The translations under genes were made by a program, and so were the position numbers. The notes beneath the pieces are model-generated. The model had not been told where the DNA came from, ran no database searches, and was given only the letters and a program-made list of their open reading frames with translations. From positions 223,044 to 287,043 of the forward strand of contig MNCI01015740.1 of assembly GCA_015680685.1 (NCBI GenBank): a stretch of 64,000 nt of DNA, read 5' to 3'. Source of the stretch: Gnetum montanum (Eukaryota; Streptophyta; Gnetopsida; Gnetales; Gnetaceae). Shown piece by piece: positions 12,430-23,520 of this stretch. Position 1 is the first letter of the stretch. Every line of letters begins with the position of its first letter.

Positions 12430-12560
12430 AAGTTGGCTACGCTGCATAGCTTGAAAACTGTGCTACGCTATGATTGCTACACAGCGTGACATGGTGCTAC
12501 ACTGCATAGTGTAACATGATGCTACATTATGCTACTCTACATAGCATAACATGGTGCTAC
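12430..12560 (-). repeat. GCTACAC/GCATAGTG repeat in G1 LTR
   Basis: Repeated short units around CATAGCGTGACATGGTGCTAC. Several are inverted repeats, for example TACACT-GCAT-AGTGTA at 12498-12513. A related block occurs at 19215-19340 in the other LTR. Confidence 0.65.
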
Positions 12561-12637
12561 ACTAAAAGTTCCATCATTCTGACACTTGATCAAATTTGTA
12601 GTAGTGATGCTAAGACCCGAAACTTTGTGGTGTTTTA

Positions 12638-12650
12638 ATGGCCCCTCTTT
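12638..12650 (-). other. G1 polypurine tract
   Basis: Minus strand AAAGAGGGGCCAT next to the 3' LTR. The identical tract precedes the G2 LTR at 35838-35850, confirming the LTR border. Confidence 0.8.
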
Positions 12651-13684
12651 GTTGACATCTGGAGGAGTGGCCCAAGAGACATCGATAAAGAATTACAAAA
12701 CACCATAGTAGACAAGGGGTATAGGAAATGTTAGAGAGATGAAATTTAAATGGTGGAAATGAAATGCAAACAGTGGATCATGATGTAAGATGCAAATTCA
12801 GCATAGCTGACAGTGACCATGGCATGGAGTAGTTTCCCTCTGAAATGTTGAGCTCTTGTTGGAGTGTTTATGAGAGCATCAAAGTCAATTTAAGGTTAGG
12901 CCAATTATGAAGTTGCAGCATTGTCAATTTTCTTAGGGATGTGTTTTTCCCCCATTCCTTTTTTTGTGAGGTGAACCTTCCTTGGGTTTGGCTTACTACT
13001 GAATGTTAGCTACAAGTTGGCCATTGAGAAGATGGATTTTTTTTCCTAGGGATGATTCATGTTACATCCACCTAAGCTTTAACCATGCAACAGAGGCTCC
13101 CCACAAGATGATTTATGTTACATCAACCATGGGTTCTACAGTTGATGTGAAGAGAATGTCATATACATCACAATGTGTATGCATTTTAGGGATGTGAAAT
13201 CATGAGTATGTGGAGGATGAGAGGATATAGGGATGAAGGAGTGGATGTGCATAGGTTGTAACAGGGATGAGGGGAATGTGCACTCTTGAATGATGTAACT
13301 AGTCCAATCATGCACATTAGAGCAATGTGGTAACTTGCTGCTGTGATGAGATGCATCTTTGCACAACTATCTCCAAGGCTTCGTCCTGCAAACATAACTC
13401 AGAGAAGACAAGAAAACCACAAAACATGAAATGCAAGTGCAAATGTCAGATGTGAAAATGCTACAGGTGCTAGATGCAAAGATGCTACAAATGTATCAAA
13501 TGCTATTCCAGTTGCAAGTGCTCAAGAAGCTGATGAAAGTGCCAGGGTGATGATGTTGTGAGTCCTCTAAAGGTCGCACTAATGGAAAGTGCTCCAAAAG
13601 ATCACTAGAATGGTGGGAGGTGATGATGCTATGAGTGCTCCCAAGGCTTCACTGATGGCAAGTGCTCCAAAAGATCAAAAACAT

Positions 13685-13975
13685 GCCAGTATAAAGTCCT
13701 GGCTGATTGTGAACATAGTTGAAGGACTTGGTAGACCGTGATGTGCTAGTTTATAGTCCTAGCAGACTATTGGATGCTAGTTTAATGTCGTAGTAGACAG
13801 TGGATGTTGTGCTAGTTTAACGTCATGACCTAAGGATGAGCTGTTGTGCTAGTTTATAGTCATAGCAAACTATATGTGCTAGTTTATAGTTGTAGCAGAC
13901 TGTCTATGCTAGTTTATAGTCATAGTGGACTGTTTGTGCTAGTTTATAGTCATAGCAGATTGGTGCTTACCTTGC
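13685..13975 (-). repeat. CTATGACTATAAACTAGCA array in G1
   Basis: Seven to eight imperfect units of about 30-35 bases (plus strand: GTGCTAGTTTATAGTCATAG and variants) between protease and 3' LTR. The same unit appears in G2 at 34355-34570 and, in its YDVKLA-coding form, inside gag of both copies. Confidence 0.8.
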
Positions 13976-14420
13976 TTGTGTAAGGTGCGATGCTACATGC
14001 ATGGTCATGCTATGTGCCTACAAGATCCTACAAAAATCAACTAGAAAGAAAACAACATCAAGCAACACTTGTTATAAACAAAGTTAAAATGGATGAATGA
14101 AAGGAAAGCAATGCAAAAAGTGATAGTTTTAGACTATTTTGGGTCGTAGGCTAGTTTAAGGCCTTTTCGGGCCATGGGCTAGTTTAAGGCACTTCTGGGC
14201 CATGTGTTTTTCTAGTTTTATGTTTTATGTTTTTTTTGTTTGTTTTTGATGTTTTTAGATATAATACGTAATTTAAGTGGATGGATGCATAAACAAAGTA
14301 AAAAAAATATGTGAACAAAATGAAATTCCTGATCTAAGTAAGTAGGCAAAATGTAAATGCATAGGCTAGTGCGATGTAAAAGAAAGTAAAAAATGCATAG
14401 AAAGTGGAGGCAAAGGGTAA

Positions 14421-15015
14421 TCAAGTGCTTAATGTGTTTTTGGCTAAGGCAAAGTCTTGATCATGTAGTTGCTTTCTAACTAGGTGTGAATTAGAATGCA
14501 TGCAAGGCTTAGGGTCCTCTAGGAGGTTGTTGGCTTCAACCACTTGTTCGGGTGTGTTAGCCTTAGGCACTACATTGGTTGCCATAGGTGTACCACCAAA
14601 GAAATCTTCTTCCAAAACTTGCACCATGTCTATGTAGTGGATAGTCAAAGAGGAAGCGTTATCACCATGGATGATAACTTGACCACCTTTGTATGGAAGG
14701 TGGATTTTTTGGTGGATGGGAGACGAGATGGCCCATAGTTGGGCTAGCCAAGGCCTGCCTAGAATCATGTTGAAACCTAGCATCTCCTCTATGACAGTGA
14801 AATCTACACTAGTGGGGAATTGCTCTCTTGCCATGAAGGCTAAGTTGATTGTACCTTTGACTGTGACATGTGATCCATTGAAGGATTTTAGACACATGGT
14901 TTTGGTTGGCCTAATTTCATCTGCTAGACCTAGTTTGTCAATGATGGAGTACAGGACTATGTTTGTTGCTACACCATCATCAACATGTACTCTGCAAATG
15001 ATACATTGTCCAACA
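14421..15015 (-). pseudogene. G1 aspartic protease
   Basis: The catalytic loop reads DDGVATN near 14965 (G2 has NDGATTN). The longest open stretch, 14897-14421, holds MCLKSFNGSHVTVKGTINLAF, FTVIEEMLGFNMILGRPWL (hydrophobic-hydrophobic-Gly motif of retropepsins) and a tail that ends LVRKQLHDQDFALAKNTLST. No RT follows; the next 1.8 kb is repeat-rich noncoding DNA up to the polypurine tract. Confidence 0.8.
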
Positions 15016-15339
15016 TGAATGCTAATGGATAGTGGAGCTGTAGTGACCTCCCCTCATTTGGGGTTAACTTTGACTACATCATCATGAAAGGCTAGGGTTG
15101 TTGAACCCAATTCTTATGGTGTAGGAGGCAACATCATTGCATGAATGGATGCCTCATCTACAAGGATGTCCTTCGTAACAGGAATGAAGGCCAACATTCA
15201 GGCCAAGTCTTGGTAGTGAGTAGATGAGGTCATGACTAGGTCATACAAGCTCAACATTGTGTTCTTTTGCTTGAGTATTTGTTTCACCTAGGTTAGTGTA
15301 GCTAGGATGTCTTTGTCATTGGATGTTATGTTGGCCTTG

Positions 15340-17830
15340 ATTTCCTCCATGTGGCCTAAAAGATAGATCCCTCAGGGAGGGGGCTTAAGCTTGGTTTGCT
15401 TAGCCTACTTGGGGGTAGGGGCCCTATTGTTTGGTTGTTGCTTACTAGTTGTGGCCTTTGCTTTGGCCATGGGGGTTGTAAGATGCTCATTTGTCCTCTT
15501 GCGTTGCCCTTTGATGGGCCTATCAGGGTTGCTAGTGGGGTCAACCCTCAAGGAAGGAGAGATTGAGACATTGCCACTATTAAGCTTCAGGTAGGTGAGG
15601 GGCCATCATGTTGTGGCATCCTTATGAAAAAGGGTAGTTTAGGAGTTTTTTTTGTGACCAACTTATTGTGGCACCTTGATGACAAAAGGTTGCTTAGTGG
15701 TTGTTGTTGCTACATCATGCCAATTTAATGTCTTAGTGGATGGTTGATTTGGGACCTTGACCACAAAGGGTGTTGTGGATGTTGGAGGTGGAACTTTGAT
15801 AACAAAAGGAGGCCTCTTGTTTGTGGAGGCTAGGGGAATCCTTGCCTTGCTGGGAGGCACACAGATCACAAAAGGTTGTTACATAGGTTTGGGCTTACCA
15901 CCTATGCTAATGGAATTTATGACATAGGAGGCATTGTTTATGTTGGATTGACTTACTGTGTCGATCACCAATTGGCCTTGTTCTATCATTCTCTACAGGT
16001 CATCCTATAAAGCATGATAGTTGTCTATACTGTGACTAGCCAATTGATGGTAATGATAGTATTGGTCCAATTTAAAATGTTGTGGGACTGAGGGATCATT
16101 CGGTATTGCTAATGTGGGCTTCCTTAGTAGTTCACAGTACCTATCATGTTTTTGGCAGCTAATCACTGATACGTGTTTGTGTTGGATTTTCCTAGCTTTC
16201 AAGAGTTGTTCTAGTAGTTCAAAGGGTTGCATTGGTAGTGGTGTATACTTTGAGCAGTCCTTGCACTAAAAGTTGGACCTTGGGGTGGCCCTTGCTGATG
16301 TAGGCGAGTTGGCACTAGAGTTGGCAATTTTGTTAACTAGGGCTTTGGGCTGCTTAGATGTTGGGATCCAATTGGTTGCTTTTGTACTTGCGGCCACTAT
16401 TGCCACTGTTGTTCTTTACTTATGAGCATGTTGATTTCTATAGGCGACATAGGCTGGATCATTGCTAGCTTGTGTTGCTTCCTCTATGCTTTTTGTTTAG
16501 GCAAAGGCTTGGCTAAGAGATTTTAGGGCTAGATAATACAGTTTGGACTTGATAAAATCACTCACTGCACCTTTGAAGATGGCCAATAGATGTGTCTCTG
16601 CTAGGGGTTCATGCATTTCACTCAATGTAGCATTTCAACATTGAAGGAATTTTGACATGAATTCTAGAGGCCCTTGCTTAACCTACATGAGCTAGTCGAG
16701 GGTTGCTTCAGGCTTTAGGTTGTATCTTAAGCATGTCACAAACTGGCTTATGAGATCCTCCGAAGAGGAATTAAGGCCTTGGGTAGCGTGCGATACTAGT
16801 CTAAGGCCTTGCTAGTGAGTGACATGGGGAACACACGCATGATGGCATGTGGCCAGGCTTAAAAGACTAGGCACTTAGATCGAAACATGACTAAGTGTGC
16901 ATTGGGATCCCCTTCACCATTGTACTTCCTAAATTATGGTAGTTGGACCCTAGTTGGAAGAGTTAGGGGTGGTACCATAGGACTTATGGAGTCATCTCCG
17001 TAGAAGTCCACCACCTTGATAGTGTTAAAGGAGGTAGCCTTGAGTTGGTTGATCTCCTCCATCAAGCTTTGGATTAGCTGGAATGCTTGATCCAAGCTTG
17101 GGGATGTGCTAGTTGGTTGCGTTGGCTAGGCTTGTGTTGGTTGGATAGCATAGGGTTAAACTATTGGTCATGGGTTTTCCTAGTTTAACGTCGTAGTGGA
17201 TGGGCATTGCTAGTTTAACATCATAGCGAACATGCATTGCTATTTTAATGTCATAGCAGACAGTTTTTGTTGCCAATTTAATGTTGTAGCGAACGGTTGT
17301 TGATGTGTTGGCTGAGCAATGGGTGCAAGGATAGAAGTAGGCCACACACAAGTGGGTTGGACAGACATCACAGACACCAATGAGACAGGTGGAACATAGG
17401 ATGCCTGAGTTGTCTAGGGTTGGGAAGTGGTCCCTACATGAGCATAGTGTTGGAAAAATGCATTAGTTGCTTGTGAGGAAAGCTAAATTGGCATGGTCAC
17501 CATCTCGGAGAGGATGGGTGGACCAAACTGAGGAGGGGCTGTACTAGGGAGTAGTTGTTGGAAGACGATGTGGAGGGGGCTCTCATGCTTAGAGTGGGCC
17601 TTGAACTCATCTTCTTCCTTCTATGAGGCTTCCTCATAGGTTTTCCTTGCATCATGCTTGTTTGCATGAATCAGTTGGAACAACAATTGGTTGTAGGACT
17701 CCGTGAGTGGGATCATGTCAAACAAGGAGGGGTTGTACTCTTATCCATTCTAGTGGACTTGTTCATAGTCCTATTTTTCCTCCAAATCAAGGTAATCCAC
17801 TAGAATTCCTACTTGCATTTTGGCATAAAA
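15340..17830 (-). pseudogene. G1 gag polyprotein region
   Basis: Read from 17830 down. The N-terminal part includes a peptide repeat around YDVKLA (17351-17109). The central part matches a Retrotrans_gag domain (counterpart of G2 TKYNGKGNPNAHFATF at 31385). The C-terminal part at 16232-16005 includes KHDRYCELL and PQHFKLDQYYHYHQLASHSI, the place of the Tat-type zinc knuckle, where Cys residues are Tyr. Further on is a Pro/Val-rich repeat PFVIKVP (15869-15663). Many stops interrupt it. Confidence 0.75.
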
Positions 17831-18213
17831 AAAATTTATATTATTCATGGCTTAGTATGGCTCGCTTTGGCTAGATTGTGGTATCAAACATGTTAGACAT
17901 CGATGTAGAAAATGGCTAACTCTGAAAAATACAAAGAAAACATGACTAAATCTACTGGTAGTAGGAAAATGGCTAAGTGTAAAAATGCAGAAAAAATGCT
18001 AAGTGTGAAAATGCAGAAAAAATGCTAAGTGTGAAAACTGCTAAAAATGGCCAACTCTGGCACTTCACTCACTACGCTAGAGCTTGCTACGCTATAGCTT
18101 GTCAAGATCGCTACACTAGAGCTTGTTACGCTCTCAAAACTTGTTATGCTCTCTAGAATATCCAGAGTTTTAACCAAGTCCTCATAAAAATGTAGACAGA
18201 AATGGTTCATGCC

Positions 18214-18228
18214 CTCCTTCTAGCACCA
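18214..18228 (-). other. G1 primer-binding site
   Basis: On the minus strand, five bases after the LTR end, the sequence is TGGTGCTAGAAGGAG. It has the TGG start of a tRNA-primed site and resembles the sites of Tat-lineage elements. I cannot name the tRNA from memory with confidence. Confidence 0.6.
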
Positions 18229-18233
18229 AAAAC

Positions 18234-19416
18234 TGTAGCATCTGAAAATGTCAGTGGCTAGAACACCAAGAGGTTATCAGGTGCATAGCCTTACCCTGAA
18301 TCTATGTGAAGGCTGTGTTGGAGAAAAAAGAAATGAGGTGCCCTAAATGGTCTTATCAATCAAATAGGGACTTATGTTGTGTTAAAATGATCATGTGTGA
18401 AAAGAGTTTATACTACGTTACGTGCGAGCATTGGAGCCGGGTTAGCTAGAGCATAGCAGGATGTCTCAACCTAAGAACAATGATGCAAATGTACAAATAT
18501 GTATGAAATAGTAAGAAAGTATAAGAATTATACTAAATGCCAAAGAGAAATGCTTGAGAAATGTACTAGAATTTAAGAACAGTAGTGCACCACCCAAAAA
18601 GAGGAAGCATGATTAATTCACAAAGGTATACATAGTGTACCATAGGCACAGTAGGAGCGCAGTCACAACCTTGGTGGCATTAGGTCATGAAGTCTGGTAC
18701 TCTTCATGATGAACCATGTCTGCCAAGTTGGCCACCACAATGTACTATGCAATGTTCTGTAGGGTTTTAATGGGGCTGCAATGGGCCATGATGTGCAACT
18801 CTACCTCTCTACCAGTGTGGTGTGCTCTGGGTCTCATTCATCCACAAAGCTTAGTGCCAAGATCTCAAAATGCCAAATGCAAAGTGCTTAAAAAATGCTC
18901 ACATCCAAGGAATGCCAACCACTTGGGAATGCCAACAGTTAGGGAATGCTAACTACTAGGGAATACCAATAGTTAGGGGATGCTAATTGTTGGGGAATTC
19001 CAACAGTCAGGGAATGCTAACTGATGGGGAATGCCAACAATTAAGGTATGCCAACCCTTGGGGAATGCCAACGATCAAGGAATGTAACCCTTGGGTTCCC
19101 AGGGTATTTATAGGACTAAGGTTAGCCCAAAATGTGGATCAGGTGCCACATGGCAGTGCAGTGGATGGGACCATGCTTACGCTCATCCCATGTTACATGC
19201 GAGATACGGGACGCTTACAGTGTCAAGCTGGCTACACTATGCTATGCTATGATTGATGCATAGCGTGACATGGTGCTATGCTACATAGTGTAAGATAATG
19301 CTACACTATTCTACGCTACAGAGCGTAACATGATGCTACTTTGAAAGTGCCATCGTTCTAACACTTAGCCAAATTTTTAGTCGCAATGCCAAGACACAAA
19401 ATTTTGTGGTGTTTCA
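18234..19416 (-). repeat. 5' LTR of G1 (right copy, 1183 bp)
   Basis: Minus-strand start TGAAACACCACAAAATTTTG and end CAGATGCTACA. It is shorter than the left copy mainly because the GGAATGCC array has fewer units. Confidence 0.88.
18905..19090 (-). repeat. GGAATGCCAA minisatellite in G1 5' LTR
   Basis: About seven units of the same array as in the left LTR. The difference in unit number explains part of the length difference between the two LTRs. Confidence 0.85.
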
Positions 19417-19421
19417 GAACT
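19417..19421 (+). repeat. Right target-site duplication of G1
   Basis: GAACT right after the LTR. The joined site agrees with the uninterrupted A2 sequence at 37818-37824 (GGAACTCC). Confidence 0.9.
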
Positions 19422-20700
19422 CCACCACAACCAAATGAACAATATCAACAATGGCAACAGCCACAATCATGGGAAATACCACCACTATGTCAACAATACC
19501 CTTACCATCAACCTAACCCGTATGGATACTACGTGCAACAGCCAATCTCTCCACGTGACTCTACTAGTCATGTTACTCCTTAGTCTTACTACCAAACCCA
19601 CAAGTACTATAGAACTCCTTCTCCTAGAGGAGAGGTTTCAAAAATGTACTATCCTTCTCATCTGACTACATCTCTTCCACCCTTAGCTCCATTACCACCT
19701 ACTCTAGCTATGCAGGGTGAGCTCCCTACCTAGCCACAACAACGTAATGCTATAAGGGCTGTTAACCCTCAACCTACTATTGATTCAGAAAACTGCATAA
19801 AGAAGAGAACTTTCTTTAGAACCAATAGTCCAACTAAGTCCTTGCAACCACAAGTGGAAAATTCTCTAAACACCTTACCACCATTTGAATCTTTGAAGCT
19901 TCCTTCAAACCAAATATCACACTTAACGTGCATAGTCATGTTAACTCATGCAATTACCAATTGGATTAAAGCTGGCTATCTTCCTAGGAAATTCTCTGAT
20001 CCTAGAAGTCCTCTTATATATTTGCAAATCACTAGGAAAAAATCTTGCAAAGCTCTTTTGGATTCAAGTTCTAGTGTTAACTTAATCTCTCAAGAAATAT
20101 ACAAAGCCTATAACTTGCCTTCACTAAAAAAGAGTAACATACATTTAGAGTTGGCCAACCAGTCCATCACTATCCCATTAGGACTAGTGGAGGACATTGT
20201 TACCACTATTTGTGGGTGGTCATATCCAACTGATTTCCTAATGATTCAATTCAACAACTGTAAGGGAGACTTCCCAATCATAATGGGAAGAGCATGGCTA
20301 AGCACAATTGACACATGCCTAGGAATATGTGATCTTTCTCTAAACATATCAAAGGAAAATACATTTGGAAAGATTGAGAATAAGAAAGTTCCATGCATCG
20401 CATACAGTGACACAGGGTGTAATTGTGTGCAGAAGTCCTGGTTTGTACAACATTTAACATTGCCTGCATGCAACCAGTGTGCACCAATAACTAACATACA
20501 AAGATGCCTGTATGTAGCAGACACAAGATAGGAAGGCACCTAGTGGCTGATAGTTGACCAAGAGAGTGATTCAACCATATGCATGGAACCAACTGAGAGC
20601 TAGACTTGCACCTACATTGATAGCATAGATACATTAGAGTAAGTTCATCGCTAACTTCCAAGTCCTGACATTGAAAATATCATCTGGGAGAAGTTGGAAA
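19417..20700 (+). pseudogene. A1 gag end and aspartic protease
   Basis: From 19417 the Pro/Gln/Tyr-rich linker resumes (PPQPNEQYQQW, YQYPYHQPNPYGYY-like). The longest open piece, 19842-20531, contains the retropepsin domain: LLDSSSSVNLIS at the catalytic loop (Asp present, the usual Gly replaced by Ser), then PLGLVEDIV and a hydrophobic FPIIMGRAWLST that matches the second part of the protease fold. It is the same protein as in A2 at 38470-38800. Stops follow at about 20532. Confidence 0.8.
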
Positions 20701-20939
20701 TCCCTAATGAGTTCAAGCAAAATCCCCTTGAGTTAAAATCGTTGCCCACTAGTATGGAATATACATTTCTCAAAAATGGAAAACTGGTAATCCTTAACGC
20801 TAAGCTCGCTCAATAGAAAAAAAGACTGTTGAAAATGGTAAACAAATGGTTGAAAGCCTTTACTTGGTCATATCTCGAATTAACTGGACTAGATCGTAGG
20901 ATATGCCAACATACAATTTACACTGACCCCTCCATGAAA

Positions 20940-22200
20940 CCTTGACGACAACCGTAGAGGTAATTGTACCCAAAGCTTAAGCAAGTGGTTAAGGAAGAAA
21001 TTGAACAACTTCTAAAGGCTGGGTTCATCTATCTCATTGCTGATAATGAATGGGTCAATCCATTAGTCATTGTGCCCAAAAAGGGAGGTAAATGGAGGGT
21101 GTGTATAGACTTTAGGCTACTAAATATGCAACATTTAAAGACCACTTCCCATTGCCATTCATTGACCAAATCTTGGATACCATTGCAAGGCATTACTACT
21201 ATATTTTCTAGATGGGTACAATGGAGATAATCAAATTCAAATAGCACCAGAAGACCAAGCCACGACTATGTTCACAAGTCCTAGGGGGACATTTGCATAT
21301 AAGAAAATGTCATTTGGCTTGTGCAACGCCCCAACAACATTTCAACATTTGGTTCTAAGTATCTTTCAACAACAAATAGGAAATGGTGTGGAGGTCTTTA
21401 TGGATGATTTCTCCACCTATGGAGCAATCTTCGAACAAGCATTGGATCGATTAGAGTAAGTACTAAAACAATGTGTAGAAATAAACTTAAGGCTCAACTA
21501 GCAAAAAAGCCATTTAATGGTCCAAGAAGGCATTGTATTAAGGCACAAGATTTCACAAACAAGGATAGAAGTAGATCTTGAAAATATTAAGGTCATCCAG
21601 GAAATCACTAGACAACCTGAAACTGTAAAATACATCCAATCATTCCTTGGACATACTGGCTATTATAGATGTTTCATTGAGAAATTTTCAAGGATTTCCA
21701 AACCTTTGTTAGAACTAACAAAGAAGGACATACCTTTTGAATGGACCAAGGAATGTGAGCTAGCTTTCCAAACCTTAAAATAGAAGCTTGTAGAAACACC
21801 TATTCTACAAGCTCCTAACTAGTTCAAGCTATTCAACATAATGACTGATATGTCCAACTTTTCCTTAGGAGCTGTACTTTCATAGTTAGATGACCAAAAA
21901 CGTCCCTATTATATCCATTGTGTAAGTTGAAATATCACTGGTGCACAACTTAATTACACTATAATGGAAAAAGAGTTCATGGTTGTAGTGTTTTCAATAG
22001 AAAAATTTAGGCACTATGTATTGGGCTATAAGATATTTTTACATATGGATCATAGTGTAGTTTGGTTTCTAATGAATAAACCAATGGTGAGCCCTTGCAT
22101 CATACGATGGCTTGTGATCTTACAAGAGTTTGATCTTATGATGATCAATCGTAAAGGCACCAAGAATGTTGTTGCTAATCATTTATCTTGGTTGCGATGG
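20940..22200 (+). pseudogene. A1 reverse transcriptase and RNase H
   Basis: RT starts with YPKLKQVVKEEIEQLLKAGF at 20964, then NPLVIVPKKGGKWRVCIDFR and, after a frameshift near 21215, FTSPRGTFAYKKMSFGLCNAP and the catalytic loop FMDDFSTYG at about 21400. RNase H begins near 21830 (FSLGAVL) and includes NYTIMEKEFMVVVFSIEKFR and FLHMDHSVVWFLMNK at 21950-22080. ANHLSWL near 22180 marks the end. Stops and at least one shift make it non-functional. FMDDF instead of YVDD is typical of Athila and Tat lineages. Confidence 0.88.
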
Positions 22201-22339
22201 CACAATAAAGAGGATGAATATCCAATTTCTAACTATTTCCTAGATGAACTCCTCTTTGCAAGTATGATAAATAATCACTTACCCACTGATACAAATTGGT
22301 ATAGTAGCATTCTCACTTATCTGCTTACACAAGAAACAC

Positions 22340-23520
22340 CACAAAGGTTAGATGTTAAAAAGAAACAATAGTTTCTTCACTAAGCCAAATATTTCATGGA
22401 AATCAACAGACACCTTTATAAGGTATGTCTTGATGGCTTGGTTCAATGCTGTGTTCCTAATGTAGATCAATTGCGTCTTCTTCAAGATGCTTATGAGGGC
22501 TCTTGTGGGGGTCATTACATGGGGAGACGAACAGCCATAAAAATTTTGCTTGTAGGATATTGTCGGCCTACATTGTTCTAAGATGCTCATCATTTTGTCC
22601 AATCTTGTAAGCACTGCCAACGTGATAGGGGAATGACTACTAGAATGGAGGGTCTGCAACAATGGATTCAACCATTAGAACCCTTCGACATATGGGGTAT
22701 TGATTTTATGGGGCCTATTACACCAATGTCTAATGGAAAGGCCTACATTGTTGTTGCTATTGACTATTTTACAAAATGGGTAGAAGTAGCCACTATTATG
22801 GATTGTACATCATCTATCGCTGCACCATTTGTTCAACAACAAATTGTAAATAGGTTTAGCATGCCTCAAGCACTTATTTTTAACAGTGGAACACACTTTA
22901 CAGGTTTGACTTTTTGAAAGTTAATGCAACGCTTAGGAGTTAAGCACAAACTAACTACACCATATCATCCTCAAGTGAATGGCCAAGCCAAAGTCACCAA
23001 TAGGGAGATCACAAAGATATTGACATGAACTATTAGAAAGTATAGGTGAGACTAAAGCACCAAATTGAATGATGCTCTTTGGGCATACTGCTCCACATGG
23101 AAACTCCCTATCGACTACTCTCTCTATGAGTTAGTGTACCATAAACTTCCAATGCTTCCTATTCAAGCTAATCTCTGTATACTATCCACGACATGTGACC
23201 TTAACCTTGACCTTAATCTAGCACAAAAAAGAATAGTTAATAAAACTTAACCTGCTAGATAAAATCGACTAGCCACCCTATTATCCAATGAATTACATAA
23301 GGCCTTTAGTAAACAACGTCATCACTTAACGATTAGGAAAGTTAAATACCAATCGAAAGATAAGGTTCTTTATTGGAATCCCACACATGTACCATAATGA
23401 ACTAAATTTCAAATATTGTGGGAAGGACCTTAGATCATTCATGAAACTTTTCCTTCAGGGGCCATGATGATCTACAAACCTGAAAGCCCAAATAAGAAGT
23501 TATTAGTCAACATCCAGTAA
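22340..23520 (+). pseudogene. A1 integrase
   Basis: The zinc-binding part ends with CKHCQRDRG near 22615. The core has EPFDIWGIDFMGPI (first catalytic Asp) at 22680, FTKWVEVA, and FNSGTHFTG at about 22880, where FDNGTHF would be expected, so the second acidic residue is lost. The GQAKVTNREITKIL segment with the final Glu follows at 22980 after a stop. The C-terminal part (KVLYWNPTHVP-like) runs to about 23520. The product is not functional. Confidence 0.85.

Larger units (their letters stand above)
11401..12637 (-). repeat. 3' LTR of G1 (left copy, 1237 bp)
   Basis: On the minus strand it starts TAAAACACC (the first G mutated to A compared with TGAAACACC in the other copies) and ends GATGCTACA. 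It contains two internal tandem arrays, listed separately. Confidence 0.88.
11401..19416 (-). mobile_element. G1: non-autonomous gag-protease LTR element
   Basis: Inserted in A1 in opposite orientation. LTRs at 11401-12637 and 18234-19416 end in TGAAACACC...GCTACA on the minus strand. A perfect 5-base target duplication GAACT flanks it. The 5.6-kb interior holds gag (about 17830-15340) and an aspartic protease (about 15015-14421), then 1.8 kb of noncoding repeats before the polypurine tract. No reverse transcriptase, RNase H or integrase frame was found on either strand. Gag is of the Tat/Ogre type. Copy G2 has the same layout, so the lack of pol is a family property. It needs enzymes in trans. 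Confidence 0.9.

Noticed and set aside
14544-15018. Plus-strand frames of 64 and 109 codons in G1
   Set aside because: They are antisense to the G1 protease, which is the recognisable protein.
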